From: Hymenolepis diminuta
Taxonomy: Eukaryota > Platyhelminthes > Cestoda > Cyclophyllidea > Hymenolepididae
Assembly: GCA_900708905.1 (NCBI GenBank)
Contig: CAADRB010000021.1
Coordinates: 997,476 to 1,061,475 of the forward strand
Direction: 5' to 3'
DNA: 64,000 nucleotides
The first letter of the stretch is position 1; each line of letters opens with the position of its first letter. The translations under genes and the position numbers were made by a program. Below the pieces are notes generated by a model. That model saw only the letters and a program-made list of their open reading frames with translations. It did not search any database and was not told the DNA's origin. This document shows, piece after piece, positions 1-15,600 of this stretch.

Positions 1-684
1 GAATAAAGGCGAAACATCAAAGTAGCTTCATAAAGAATGTGACCGAAGGAGTACTTTTTGGAAATACACAAAGTCATTCTTCAAGTTTCTTGTTCGGAGG
101 GGCATCCTTCTTTGTAAAATGGTGCTTATTTCCTAATTTTTCAGTCATTTTTTCACGTAATGTCAGTTATATATTTGGTAATACGTTTAAGTAAATTATT
201 GAGAATCTGGCAATATATTTGAAAGGCAGGAAATAATTTATAGCTGCATTTAAAGTATGCTAAGTCTTATCAGTAGGATCACTTTCAGAACCTTGACCAA
301 GTTAGCCCAATGAAATATCACCGTCTGACAACTGGAGCAGTTCATATTGCACCCTCCGAACTTCAGAAATATATTTCTAGTCTTTAATAAATGGTTCTGC
401 GTCGAGATGAAAAATAAATAGAACATTACTCCGCTTTATAAATTATCTCCATGACACAAATCCTGAACAACAACTTGGATAGAATGCTAAATTAATTGAA
501 TTAATATTCTTACATCCGTTGACAAGTAGCTACTTTCTGTTCTTCTTGTTGAAAGAAATTATAAATTTTGTATTTTTAAATATATGTACAGTATTAAATA
601 CTCATTCTACTTTATTGTACTTCTCTCATCTTCTTGCAGGGGTAATTATGAAATTATTTTTATGATGTGTGAGCAAAATTTCAG
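1..684. other. Left-edge DNA upstream of the first supported TRAPPC10 exon
   Basis: The TRAPPC10-like gene must have earlier exons, because the N-terminal part of the protein (about 200 residues in the human protein) is missing. No exon joining in the correct phase to the exon at 685 could be proved here. One frame is open from base 3 to about 190 and contains a short SFIKN stretch faintly like the human protein, but no convincing donor in phase follows it. In frame, a TGA at 670-672 closes any extension of the 685 exon to the left, so the acceptor at 683-684 must be used. Confidence 0.5.
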
Positions 685-3600
685 GAATTTTCCAAGCGTA
701 GGAACTTGAGTGACAGAGACGGTAAGTCTTTCTTCAGAAGTCACGGGGTAAATTACGCATATTTTCGCCCTCACGTAATTATCATGTAATTTTAATGTCA
801 TATTTTACTTTGTCGGTCAATTTTGCCTTCTACCTGCGCCACTTTTCCTCATCTCATGATAATCGTACTAAATCAAAGCTGCTCCCTTATTCGTTTTTTG
901 ACTCTCTCCTCTTTAGACAGAACTTATATTCTTACATTATTCTTATTAAAAAAATTCCAAAATTTAATTCCCTATCACCGGCAGTTTTTTTTTCTTACAT
1001 TAAAATAAAGGAAGGTAGAAGACTGTGAAATTTTTATATTTTGAAACCTGCTTTTTATGCATAATCATAAGGCATTCATGACTTGAGCATTGGGGAGTAT
1101 TCCGTTCGGAGATATTGGTACCCAAGAGTCAAGGTTTGTAAATGTCTGCAATTTCTTAATTTCACATTTCAAAAATCATTTGCACTCTTCTTCTCAACAT
1201 TGTGTTGCATATTTTATTTTTTTTAAGAATAACGTCAATAAGATTTTTCGTAAAAATATGCTCTAAAATGTCTTTTCTTTTCTAATCTAAGTCAGAATTC
1301 ATTATTCCTCTAGGGACCTGATTATGTGAATTTATTTTTCAAATGTATACGAAGCGCTTTTCATCCATTAAAAATAATCGTTTTAATCCATTTTCTAATC
1401 TCGAAGACAACACGAGAATATGGTCCGTGTGATTTCATATTCCATATGACCCAATGCCCTTCTCGCTTTCAGGCTATAGCAGGATCCACTGAATCATAAC
1501 AAACCTAAATGCGGCTTTACCCAGATGGTAACACATTGGCCTTGGGATTTATCTTCTGTCGCTTACTGATTTAGCTTAATTTTCTGTCTTTTTTCCCCTC
1601 TATTCTGTGAAAGATTTATCCCTCGGCCTTTAAGATGTGCATCGATTTTGTTTACTTAATTTCTTTTCATTAAACTATGCTCTGCTAAATTTGATACGTT
1701 TCCTTTCGCTGACCACCTTCTCCCTCTGATTTGATATTCTGTCACCGTCTCTATCATTTGCCTTTCTAGCAATTGTGAGGTTTGTAAGGCTTAGAAGAGC
1801 AATAGCTTTGCAAGTTTTCTCTCTCTTATTGGTACCTGGAGCCGTTAAATAAGAACCTCGGGAAACATATGACTTTATTGAGTTAACCTCATTTGTTTTG
1901 AATTCTGTAATCATACTTGATGAATGAGGGCAAACAAAGCTTAGGTGTGTAACCAATTTGTTTACGTGATGAATGATAGTGTTTTTTTTATATAAATTTT
2001 ATTATTAATTTTATTAATCTAAAAGTGTAAATACGTTTACCTCTTTACTTTTTTAGGAAGAAATGTCGTCCCTCTACAGTTGCATGAGTCTCTACGATGA
2101 AGCTTTGGAGTGCATGGAGAAGGCTGACAGTTGTCTAACCAGTGAACTCTCAGAAACGCCCCAAAAAGGTTCGTTGGTCGGTTGATTAAAATAATCGTTT
2201 ACCGGTAATATCACTGATAAAACCTTGAATCTCGTCCAGTCACTAAACTTACATTCGGAGGGAGTGAGCATTTGCATAAGAAAAATTGATGCTATTGACT
2301 TCTGGTGCATCTGTAACTCAGGTCTGTCAGGTTCAGGAGCACACGTTCGTTACTCATCAATGTCTGCTCAGAGGCTTTAATGATAAAGTGCAATATTTAA
2401 TATTGGTCTACCGAGAAGGTGTTCCAGGTCAATATTATTCTTCTCAAATCCAAAAAACATTCGATTGTTCCATTTATGTGATGACATTTGAAATAATTCG
2501 TTATACAATAAAACCTAATATGCATTTATAGAGACCTGCAGATAATATCGATTTAAGTGGAGTCAGGTATTCCAAATTGACAACAAGTAGCATGATTTAG
2601 ATAACATAATAGCGATTAAATCTCAAACATCGTCAGGTAACTTTTTTGTTCGTGAAAATTGCAGTCTCAAAATGTCTAAATTCTTGAGAAATTTCTGAAC
2701 TAAATTCTTCTTTTGCTAACAAAAAATGAATTGTCTCACTAGATTAGTTTGGTGTTTTTATTTCTTTGTGGGATAATAACTATGTGTTCTAAATACAAAA
2801 AACTAAAGGCCTAAATTTTGTTTGACGCTGAAAGTAGTAACTGAACAAACATGAAGTTTATTCTTCCGCATTCAAAGGAATCGCCGTAGCTCTAATCTAT
2901 TTTAATGGTCCTAAATAGTGTTGATTTCCTTCCTAATTATGTTCTTATAATAGCTTTAAATATGGGGAATGATCCTACAAAATTAAATGAAATCTTTATA
3001 AATCACCATCTTAACAAAAATTTTCGAACAGCCAAGCCTCTTCCTGTTAAATCCCTATTTTATGATTCAGTAGTATTACTACCCATAGCAAAGCAGAAAA
3101 TGTAACTTTTCGTCGTGAGAAAGTGCGCTGTACACAGGGAACAAAAAAGCAGTCCTAAGGGAAGCGAGCTAAGGCAAGAGATCAAGTAGAAGTAGAAAAT
3201 GGATTCAGAGCATAAAAAGAGTCCCACTCAATTTGGTCTTTGAATTCTGATTGAACAGTTCTTACTTCTCGGGTATAGTTTATTGCCCCGTGCTCTCTTG
3301 TTTCAATGCTCGGTTGCATCTCTCTTCAATTTGTCAAGATATAAGGGAGATTTCAATATAGCAGAAATCAGTACGGTATTTTTTAAGTAAAAAGTCATTT
3401 AATTTCCAGATTCTTTCATTATTATAATCATTTTTATAGTGATTATACTGATTCCAATAGCCTAAAAAATAACCCAACCAAACTTAAATTAACTCCTGCC
3501 ACAGGAATCACAAAATGGATCAAATGTCTACTATCAAACAGTTGTGATCGTCTAATAACCGACCCAATTATAATCTCAACCTACGCGAATCCAGTTCGAG

Positions 3601-6600
3601 TAGAGTCGGTACGTCAAAAGAAAGCGAATCTCTTCGAACTACGGGCTCACATCCTCACAAGAGAGTGCTCACTTCTCCAGGCACTTGATCGGATCTCTGA
3701 ATTACCTCAGCGCGCCGTGCGAATGATCCGTCTTTGTACAAAGGAGGCAAGAGATCTCAAGGTATTTTAAAAATTTTTAATGTTTGAACTTACATTCCCA
3801 TACATAACGATCTAATAAAAGTTTATGTCTGCTAGATTCCCATTCCAGCATTTCAGTTGTACTTCTGGATCTTCTTAACCTCTCTTCAAACCTTGGATAT
3901 ATTCCGGCGCGGGACACGCTGTGCACCAAAAACAGAAGATTTTATCAATCTTCGACGCAAATTTCTGCACATCAGCGATCTTTTGCAACAACCACCTGCA
4001 GTACCTAATGAAAATTCCTCCGCTATTAATAATAATTCTACTCTTATGAGTACAGATGAGGATTCAAATTTCCCTTCTAATGGCTCTGATTTGACTGCTT
4101 CCACCCTACTATCGGCAAGATTTAAAGCTCTGGAATCTTTGGATTTACTGGAGGATGTTTCTTTACAAACAGAAGGAACTTTTAACATTCTTGCTCGAGC
4201 AGTTCTTGCTTCTGTTGTAGCTGATGATCACGCAAAATGTGGTCGAGGAGCAACTCAAAATCAGGACCTTGTAGGAACTAGCAGATGGACAGTGGATCTC
4301 TGGCGAAGGGCTTGTGTCGCACTCTCTCGTCTCGGTCGATACGCTAATCTTTGGCCTGATCCTGCACGTAGAATGACTAGAGGAATTCGTCCAGATTCTC
4401 TCAATGGAGCTATGCTAATTTCCATCATGGATATATTTAATAATTCTGCGAGTGACAATGCTGACGCTTCTTCGAATGGTCGAATGAGTTTTGGAGGTTC
4501 CTTTGGGGCTCAACTATCCATCGCTTTTGTGTCTTCCACATCTTTTGAAGAATCCTATCGCAAATTTGCTGGGGCTTGTATATTCTTTCAAAGTTGTTCG
4601 GGTGCTAAGCGAGCTGCTATATGCATGTCACTGGAGTTAGCAGACTTCTACCGGTTAGTTGCACCTCTCTTGTCAATTTGTTTACTTAAGCACTTAATGC
4701 AAATTTGATGAGGCATTTTAAAATGTGAGATTATATTCGAGTGAAACAAAAGAAGCTTGCTAGTATGTGCTAATCAACATAACCATAGCAACGGTAGGTA
4801 TACGCATGCTATTGGTTAGCCTGATTTCCGTAAATAAACAGCTCTGAACTGGTTTTTGCACCCTCATTGCAAATGACCTCTAACAGTAGATTTACGAAGG
4901 ATAAAAGTGTATTGATGATTATTTTTTAAAACTCAATTTTGTTTAAACTGTCGTTCCTACAGATTCGAGCTGGAACAGCGAAATGTTGTAAATTGTATGA
5001 TAATGTTAGAGAACCAATTATTATTCAAGCCATTACAGGACTGTAAAGGTTTGGAAATTCAATGACTTTAAACGTCTTATTTTCACCATTTTAATCTTTT
5101 CAAATATTTTGGTTGAGACATCGTCTATCCTTAAGCGCTTCTCCTAAAACCTCAGAGGGGTGTTTTAAGAGAAGCCCTTTCCAAACCCTAACCCGAAATG
5201 GATAATAATAGGAAAGTGCATCACATATTCTCAAATTAGGGCAGATTAATGACTCCATACTTTATAGACCAAGCCCCTCTTTCCTAACAAGTGAAGACTT
5301 TAAGGCTATGCGACTCATTATTCTACTAATGTAATATATAACGGTGTAAGATGGAATACAACTGTGTCGTTTTCAACTACTCAAACTCAGCTACCTTAAG
5401 GCAGGAATGAGGTTGAGTCTGCGAAAGAAAATTTTTTAAGAAAAGAGTGTAACCAGTAAGCTGAAAAATTGATTCCGTGGGGAGGTATAGCTCGCATTAC
5501 GAGTTTTCGATAATGAGGAAACCAACAAACTGTTTAAGGATCGGGAGATGAGTCGTACTCACAAATGTCGTAAAGGCGCTAGTACAATGGATGAAAATCT
5601 ATCAGTGAATCGCGATAACAGACAACAAAAATGTGGAATAAAGTCGCTACAACATTTTACGAATCTTAAAAGGGATTCAGCTGAATAATTTAATCGACAT
5701 TTTGTGGTTTCAGGGATGGTGGAAACTTCTTAAAAGCCGAGGCACTATATCATCAAGCCACCAAGATCTTTTTGAAGGAATCATGGATGGAATTGGCTAC
5801 ATATTCCCTCCTTCAGCAAGCGTTTTGTCAACAAGTTCAATGGAGAACGGAAAACGTCGACTCGATAGAAGCGTCTGTATTTCGGCGGTTAGTGAATACA
5901 TTTTATTTGATTAATTAATGCCATCGGTTTTATTTTTAGCATTAACACGCTGGCATTATGCTCGGTCAGTCATCCATACAATGTGGCACATAATGTATTA
6001 TTTTTAATAAATCTAATGTATTTCTCATTTTCTTACTGATTACTATAAAATACTCATATATCTGGGTAAAATATTTAATAGAATTAATTCAAACCTCTCG
6101 ACTTTGCTGTAAACCATTGGGAAATGATTGATTTGGTCTATGGAAAAGCTCTAAGTAATTTATTTACTTTTAAAGAGTTCAGTAGTACCACATGTATACT
6201 GGACAACTGGAAATAAATGAAAGGAGAGAGGAACTAGGCAGAGAAGCTGAAGAGTGGAGGAAAGGCATCAGTACTGAGCTTGTGGAACTCGGGTTGTGAT
6301 AAAGAGGGCTTATTGAGGTACGATAACCGGCCGATAGTTTCCACGATGAGCGAACCCGTAAGTCATTTTGCGCCTGCTAAAAATATTTCATTTGGTCTCC
6401 CCCCCCCCCTCTCCCCAACTTATAGTCGATCATTCTAATTTGTCTGACCTGAATTCTAAATTTTAGGTATGTCCAAACGGCCCTAATTCTTGCAATAACA
6501 CCTTCCTCAAATCTCAAACTCTGCTACGAACTTCTAAAGCGTCGAGGAGCCTACTTTGACAATCTATTTGGTGAGGGTGCTATAGCTTCCGACTGGTCAT

Positions 6601-9600
6601 CCCCCGAGAAGGTAACGATTCTTCCGCCTTGGTGGCCTGAAGATTGGTGGGCTCATGCGTTGGAGACAGTTGCGGAACACTATGCACGTATCATTCCACA
6701 AGGTGTAACACCGATGTCCCCTGAAAATTTGCCACTGCATCGTCCCTTGGTACCACTTTCTGTGCGATCTCTCTGGCCGCTCTTCCGACTTCACGCTCTC
6801 GATTTAGGGGAAGCCAACCCACACACTCATCGGCAGGTTATTAGATTGCATCTCCAACTTATTGGAGTTAGACCTATACTTGTGAAGTAAGTCGTGTCCT
6901 AATTAATGGTAGTGAGTAACTTGGGCCTTTATTTTAAGCATCTTTAAGTAGATAGAAAGGATATTTCTCATTTTAATCATTCCAGTCAATTTATTCTTTT
7001 ATCATAGATTCTGAAATGTGATATAAAGTTATGAAATAAAATTGAATTATTTTATATATAAATGAAATGGAGTGAACCACGTACTCTCAAGTCTTGTTCA
7101 TACATGATCTGTGTGTTTTTCTGGCTTTTGTTTTCCAAGTCCCCATGATATATAACTTTATTCTTTAAATAAATTGTGGTTGACGTTTACGTGTTTAGCT
7201 TTAAATTGAGATGATCCCAGACGAGAAAATAAAAGGTTAATACAAGCACAACTTCATTCATCCAGATATTTAGCAGAGAACTACCTGAATTTTGAAATTA
7301 TATTAACTATATTGCTAGCGTATAGGATAGCCGTGTAGTTGTTTAAGTGAAAGCTAACAACATTTTTAGAGCAGAACACCAAGAGCTGATCAGACCAAAA
7401 TGTATTACGTGAACCGCAATAAGGATTCAAGAGAGTAAGAGAGTTGGGGAACGAAGGCAGTGTTTATCTGTGTTGGAATGCAAAAGCAGTTTATATGAGT
7501 CACTTGGGCAAGGACGCGCGTGAGTATAAGTGCAGTTTGCTTCTAATGAAACGGGACGGTTATGGTGAGGGAGGTAGCGTGAACAGGTGGAAGGGTTCCG
7601 GACATCGCCATGGCGAAGCTGAATCCTTGCAACGCTCCTTCAAGGACCACTTAATTAACTTATTCTGATAATTAAAATAAATACCTCGAGGGCACACAAT
7701 GGTTATCCACAGGGAGCTTGAGATCACAGTAGGGTTAATCACTTCAAGCACTACTGTGAGGTTTAGATAGTTAGGTCTCAAGTATTAGTGATGACATAGA
7801 TAAAAATTTCGGAAACACATAGGGATTCCTCCTTCAGCAGTACTTATAAAGAACCTAATGAGGCCAGACAATATAATGGTCAGATTTGGATTAAACTAAG
7901 GAATATCACTTAAATTTATGTTCACAACAGACTGATTATACCTTTTAGTGGGATAGAACTGCATCCGTGCTTCAATTCTAGCTTAGGTTGAAAGTCTTTT
8001 AAATTGATCTTATAAACATCTTGCATTGCTTTTAGTTACTTGAGAAGAAAATGACCTGACCTCCTTTTTAAATTAATATATCCATCGGATAAATAATGAT
8101 AGGAGTGGGGATATAAAAATTTATCTAACAATAAAGCTTTTAAAATCGGCTTCTCATAGCTGACAAAAATTAAGAGAGCATATTAAATGTGAAAATTGGC
8201 TTATTACTAACGATATCCTATAAAGGCAGTGTGAAGAGGGCAAAACCTGAAGTCGTAGAAATAAAGAGATGCCTATTTCAACTATTCTGATAATCCGTTC
8301 ATCAGCCTGTATAGAAATAAAACTGAGATATAGAGAATGAATATGGATTAATTGAGGCTTTAATGCTCTGATTGGTGTCACTAGTAATCAAAATCATTGT
8401 CTGCGTCTGTTTTGTCTATCGGTGAACGAAAAAACTGGGACCACTCTTCAGAAGTCCGATTTCAAGTCTAATTAAGTTCTCCCTTAGTCTATCTCGAATT
8501 ACACCTTTTTTAGAAGTCTTATTATAGTAACGAGGCAAAAATTTTAATTCCTAATCATAAGAAAACTCTTAAATTTGTGGAAAAATACAGTAATCCGATA
8601 AAAATGAAGGAGATGGAGGTTGATGTTAAGTAAGGAACAAAGTAAGAACATCATAATAGATTTCCCTCCAATTTTGTCCAATCAAATTGTTTGAATCTTA
8701 CTCAATGGACATAGTCCAATGTACCACATTTAAATATTCCAAGTTTCTAGAATCGGACTTAATTCCCTAACTGAGTTTATCCATAACGATGGTTTGAGTT
8801 TATTGAGCAGTTGAGTGAATGATTTTTCATGTCATCGCGGAGAAGTTGCCCCTTTTCATAACTAAAAACAGCTGAATGATACTGGTTGGTATGGCTTTGA
8901 TTTAGCAGAACTCACTGGAATTTTTTTGAGAAGGAGGCAAGTAAAGGAGTCTAATAAATATCGTAAATTTATCATATTCAACATATTATTCAACTTACAA
9001 ACACTATTATCATCACTTATAAATGAGTTTTTGCCGTAGCAACTTAGTAAACCTACTCAGTAAAGTTGCTAAGGCTATCTTTACTCCATAACATTGAAGT
9101 CAAAAACAAATATAAAACAATAATGATAATTTCCAAGTCCATTTAGGAAACCATATTCCAACGCTCATCTTGGATGAGATTCGAATTCTGCCACCCGCTA
9201 TATTAGCCAGAATTGACCAGTGTGGTTGGCCATTCCGCTCAAGAGGTATGTGCTGATGGGAATCGAATCCATGACTTCTGACATGGTAGAAGAGCACGGT
9301 GATCAATGCACCACCAACACACACTAAGGAAATATTAATTTATCATTGTTCATTTTAGAGTTTGAAACATTGGTGTATTATAACATCAGCAAGTCTTTGA
9401 ATAGGAATTAATGTATAAAATTGATTTACGCTTTTAAACTTCCAAAACTTTGTGGTTTTGTCGAAATTTGATAGTTGTATTGAACTACGTCAAGTAGTAA
9501 GTTTAATGATTACTATCGGAATAGTAAGGAAGGGGTCGTGTATGCTTAAAATCGAACAATTCTATTCCATGAGATCTTGTTCTCAGGATCAAGTTGTTTT

Positions 9601-12600
9601 ATCATTTGAAATAATTTTGCTTTATAAAGATTAACATTATTGTTTTATATGTGCACACTTTCTTGTTTATTTTATTGTTAAAGTGCCTTTTAATAAAAAA
9701 GCATTAAGCTTGGTTAACCTTTTATCAGACAGTCATTTTTTATATGCGATAAGCCTTCATTTTGCATCCATTGAATTGCAAATGCTATATTTATTAATGA
9801 ATTTACTTTTGCTAATCAGAGTTTCAGTTGGCGGAAGGCCTACAACAACTGAGGATTGGAACGAGCCACCACTCTCAAGATGTTACGACAGCAAACAGGG
9901 CAGTGATTCTATGCGATTTTTCAACGTTGATCTAAACTCTGAGGCAATTCGTTCTGGTATTATCGCGGTAAATAGCGACTCCTCGTTTACTTCCTCAAAA
10001 GAACTCGGTGAAAGTGTGAGTCAGCGACAAAGCACTGGAGATCAAAATACTGCTCCTTCACCGACTTCCGTTCCTAATTCGTCATTTCTTGGTCTAAGTG
10101 GCTCTAGGGATTCTGTCATTCAAAGATTGTTCCGACGGTCAAGTGCGGGGTAAATCATTTGTTTTAAGTATTTTTTCCACTAGTTGAAGGTGTGTATATT
10201 TATAATAAAGTAAAATATATCTGATAAAGGAACCTTATTAACCTTAGGACGTTAACTTGCAGCAGTATTTCAGATTTAAGAGTATAGCGGGCAATTTTTG
10301 GCTTTTAACTTATTGCGATTAAGTTAAGCAATAGATTTATTCTTAAATATTTTATTCCATGTTGTCTAGCTTGGTTTCTATCGTTCTGGAAGTCTCCTGA
10401 TGTCGGATGAGCGACCGCAGTTGCTGTGAATATATTGAGAAATACCTTCACAAGTTTCCTAGCTTATCAAGAGGAATATTGACAAAAATGACTTGGGTAG
10501 AGGGAAGGTATCCTGGAGCCGATCTTGTTTGAAGCTCGCATTCTACTATCCTTCCTTTTAACTAGTGCGGTTTGCCATCCAAATCACTTATTGTCCACTT
10601 GTTAGTGCCGATCTCATGACCTCTGACCTGGTAGACATACTCGTTAAGCACAACAGCAAAATGGCTGATCCTCATTATTGACAGGCTTTATATCTCCATT
10701 ACCTTGATGTATAGAAAAAACTTCCTTTTTCCATTTATTTGAGTGTTATTTCCTCTATCAAACCAGTCTTTCGCATCAGCGATTGGAGTGATCCATCCTT
10801 CCTGAAGGGCTTTATCACTTTGAAATTTTTGGTTTGAATGTTATTCTCTTAATTATCTGTCTAACCTGTCAATTTTGGAGATATATAGCGAAATTTTCCT
10901 ACTGATCTTATGTGATATCTCAGGTCAAAATAATTAAAATGAGACTGTGTGCCAATGTCTCTGCGGTTAATGGGCTCAATTTTAACGCCCAAGTGAACTG
11001 GACAGTCAAGCGTAATATTTAAGTCAGGTTAATAAGAAGTGTTCAAGAATTTGAGTGCATCACTATGGTAGGCTCCGTGATGCTGTCCCTCTCCCCAATG
11101 TAGGTTTTGGAATACGCTTTCCAAATTGAGCTTACTATGCTGCCTGAGTTCCGGTGTGCTTTCATGGACAGTATGGGCTATTAATCATCGGTTCTATCTT
11201 GCAGAACAAAACAAAAAAGAAAAACAAATTCCGCTTTGCATAAAGCAGTGAAACAAATCGGATGGGATTTTGTTTACCATATGTTTTTTAAAGAAATTTT
11301 TAACTTAAACTTACTAGTAGTTTGATTATTCCACTCATTTTAATCTTAAAATCGAAATTGAAACTACTTAAATGCGATCCAATAATAAAATCATTAAAGT
11401 TTTCTCATAAAGTGTATAATTTTCACTAGATAGTTTCTGTCAAATTATGTCGTCATTAACATAATAACAATAAAATTACAATACTCATTAAGAAGAGAGT
11501 CATTTAACTAAATTAAGGAAATGCATTTGATTTTGGATACGTTGGAAGTGAATGACTACGCAGACAGCCAATAATTGCTACGGTTACAAGATGAATTTTG
11601 AAACCCGATAATCCATGACCCAGTGGATCAGAAATAAAATCCATGATCTTCGCTCATATTTAATCAAAATTTTTTCTAATCGGCTTCAAAATAATAATAG
11701 TAATTATAGCATTGCATTGTTTCAGCTGTTAATGTGACCCCATCATAAATATTGTCGACGAGAAAGCAAAAGGAAAGATTTTCCTATTTATGCCACTTTT
11801 CAATAAGGGATTCGTAACTTGAGATACCTCAAAATGCAAAATATACACTCAAACAATGAACAATAGTCCCATTTCCTTTTACCACCTCTAATTTGAGCAT
11901 GAAGGTTGGTATTGATTCTTAGTATCAAATTACAATTACTGTAAGCTTGCACCATAAAATCGGTGTGTACATGAAATCATTGCCTACCGATTTTCTGCAT
12001 CTTTAGAGACATTTCTTCTTAAAGTATGGGTGGGGACAGTTATTTATTTAATTAAAATATTTGCCCCCTAAAGCGAACACTTTTTTCCTTTTATTATCAA
12101 AAAAGCTCAAAATGAATCATTGTTTAGTGGTCATTTTCACAAATATTGACCTGTGTTTCATATTCATAATTGCTGTTTTGCTTGTTCAATTATTGCTATT
12201 AATAATTTTCTCATAAATTAAACAAAGCTTTTATTTACGGCTTATTTTTTAATTAAATTATGACAGTAGGAGCCAAGATGGAAGCAGGTTTGAACTTAGC
12301 TTATTTTTTATTTCATTAATCATGGGGGAACAGTTTTCACTAACTAAATCTCATCGCTAATCCCGTTTGATTGTTTTCTCTCAGATTTTCTAAATTTTCA
12401 CACAGTTACTGTAAATTTTATGGTAAAAATTTCATTCATATTTGAGCATCGCTAACAGTTCCGTCATTTCATTAAAGATATTTAATCAATCATACTGATT
12501 GGTTGATTTTCAGAGGACGAACCGGACGCCAATTTTTCAGAAGATCAGCTGTAAATGCGACTGACACGAACGGGGAAATTCGAACTGTCAAACGTCCAAC

Positions 12601-15600
12601 TTCAATCGATTTCCTGTCATTTCGTGGACGATTGAATACTCTGGACAAAATAACTCCACTACCTTCTGATTCACTTCTCGACGGTCTAACACTTTCTGCT
12701 GGTTAGTTAATTTTTTTTCTTTTTGCAGCTCTGAAGTTTTGTGAAAAATGTATATCATTAAGCAATACTTAATCAAGTGATCAATGCCAACCTATTGGTA
12801 TTCAGTTGAAAATTGCTTGATCGAAATTTTATGCTCCCCTTAAGCTGGTTCATTTAATATACTTGAAAATAAACTAAATACTGAAATATTGACAAACCGG
12901 TGAGATTATTAAAATAGTTACATGGTTGAACAATGGATATGTTACCTTGACTTTACAAAATTTTATGTTTCTATGGTTATTGCAATGTAATCATTTCATT
13001 ATAATGAAATTGTAGGTTTTTGTACTATCAGATTTGAGAGTAGCCAATTCATTAAGTGATTTAAATCCCATCGAAGTATATTTTTGGTAAAAATAGTCAC
13101 CATTTGTAAGTACGGATACTTTACAGGAAAGTGATCTTAAACACGTCTTTAGCTATAATTCACAATACTGCAGTACTCCGTTCCATTATTATTTCTGTAA
13201 AAATCTCTAGCCGAAAACTTCGATTACTTTATGGAAGATGACGTGAGAATCTTGTTTTATGAAGAATGGGATTGATTTGAGATTCCTTAATACATAGATT
13301 CTCTAATCTTTGAGCAATACCCTTGATTATGTTAGATTTAATCACAAACAGATATAATAAGCGGCTTTTTATACTTTCCTATTGGAGAGAGAATACAGTT
13401 TAGGAGTCATCAATGAAAGACTGAAACCCTTGAATCTTCTGTGAAATTAACCATAATGTGACATGAAAGTGATAGATACTGCGACTGGATGCGTCTGTCA
13501 TGCAAGAATGAAGAATATATCCGGATTGTAAGTAGCAAAAAAAATAACTGTAAATGAGCGGAACCGATACGCGGTCAATGCAAAAGAGTCCGGCATTTTG
13601 ATAAATAATTTAATGAAAGTAGAACAAATCATATATCAGATTGAAGTTCAATCTACAAGCGGTTCAAAACTAAGGTAAATGAGATGAATCACTAAGAAAC
13701 TTAACGGAATGCCTCGATGATAATATTCCATTTCTTATAGACTGTTTTAACTTGGCTCATTCTCTATCTCCCAAATTTCCTTGTTCAAAATGTAGTAATT
13801 TTGTTCTCTTAGGCAGCTTTATAATTATCATTACCTACTCGACATGCGTGACTGGTCATAATTATATTTGTATAATGCTAATTGCTAGAGTGGTAAAACT
13901 AAATGATGGTTGGTTAAAGTGGGTTATATGCGGTCCGAAAATAAATGATTTAAAATGATTCCTTTTTCAAACAAATGAGAATCAAAGCTATCGCTATTTG
14001 TCACGAAGATTAATATATATCAGAAATCTTAATTGTTATATTTGTTTAATTTTCAAACTTCCTTATCTGTAATGATTGAAAACTGTTAAAAAATAACAGT
14101 CACCAAAAATGCCGATACCCCTTATAGCTTTCAGATCGGAGTAAATCAAATTGTTGCGAGCTTTTATTGTTTTAGATGACGACAGAAAAATTTTCAATGC
14201 TGGTAATTCTTCCGTACAGGAAGAATCCAATTTCTCCGATGGAGCTTTAATTCGGCAGCACAAGAAGGGATTCAGCCTCTCTGACTTCTCTGCTTTCGCA
14301 CAGTCCTTTAGACCCTCACGAACCGATATTTCTACAAAGAATAATGGTGAGGAGGAAGTGAATGGACATAATGGTGGTGTTAAAATCACAAAGGCCACTG
14401 CACTCGACAAAGAAAACGTAATCGTCTTCTCTCCCCGATGCTTGAGCACAAATCCATTTCACTGTAAACTTCCTGAAAATGCTAAAAAGCTAGTTGAGGA
14501 AGAGGAAAGCGCCATGACATTCCATCCAGGTGACAACTTTCTTCTAATGGAGACTTCGGTAATAAACCTGTTTTAAAACCGTCTACTAGTTGATTATAAG
14601 TAGGTAATAATTTAGACTTTTTAGGCCTGTGGATTTCATTTACCAACCGAAATTAAAATCTCTCTCTATAATGATGAGGAGAGCGCTAAATTGAACACAC
14701 CATGTTTCGTATTTTCAAGTTCCATCATTGCTGAACATTTCACGACTACGTGGTCCAGTGAACCGTTATTAGAACGTCTACTGCCAAGAGTTGAACAGAT
14801 TGAAGCACTGCGACTATCTAATGCATACAAAGTTCCCCAGATTCAGCACAAAGGCAGGTCTTCTGATGTACTAAACCAAATTTTCGAGTCATTTTATTTA
14901 AAGCTATTTTGAATCATGGGCTTGATCCATTTTTACGTTGAATCCTTTCTTTAGTATTAAAGTTGAAATTATCTGACCTAGGTGTTTGTTTATCTAACTT
15001 TACAGAATCAAAATTGTTTACGGGTCAAGCCGGAAAGGGTAAAAAGAGACTTGATATAATAACTTCTAGCGATAGCGGTGATTGTAACCAGTGGAAATTT
15101 TCAAATTGGACAAGTCTCCAGCAAATAAACTACTACCTAATTTTTTATCGAGAATGTAATGAAATAAAATAACCGGAATTGAATAAACACTAGGATCTTG
15201 TGAACAACAAAAAATAGGTGGATGTTACTGGACGATAATTTTCAGTTATGCATAGTGAAAGGGAGGAGAAATTGATAAGACGGGTATGAAAAAAATTGTT
15301 TATATTGACAGGAAGTTGATATAAATCTAGACACATTTGCACTTATTATAAATGCATTTAGGCATCGGAATGGACGTCTGTAATAGCTTGAGTTTTCAAG
15401 GAAAAAAAATTATTTTCTACAGTGGGCTATATTTGAAGTTATTCGAAAAATGATAATTACGATGTAATTTCAGTTTTAAAATATCTTTCATGACATTCTT
15501 AGTCATTGTACCAAGACCCGAAGTAGTGAATTTAGATTATAACGCATCAACAATAGTTTGAGCAGAATTTCTAGAAAATGTTCACTACGAAATAGAATTA

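Larger units (their letters stand above)
10150..14175. other. Two TRAPPC10 introns flanking the 12514-12701 exon
   Basis: The first intron (10150-12513) holds two SINE-like copies in opposite orientations. In the second (12702-14175) I see AT-rich unique sequence only, with no gene or recognisable repeat. Confidence 0.6.
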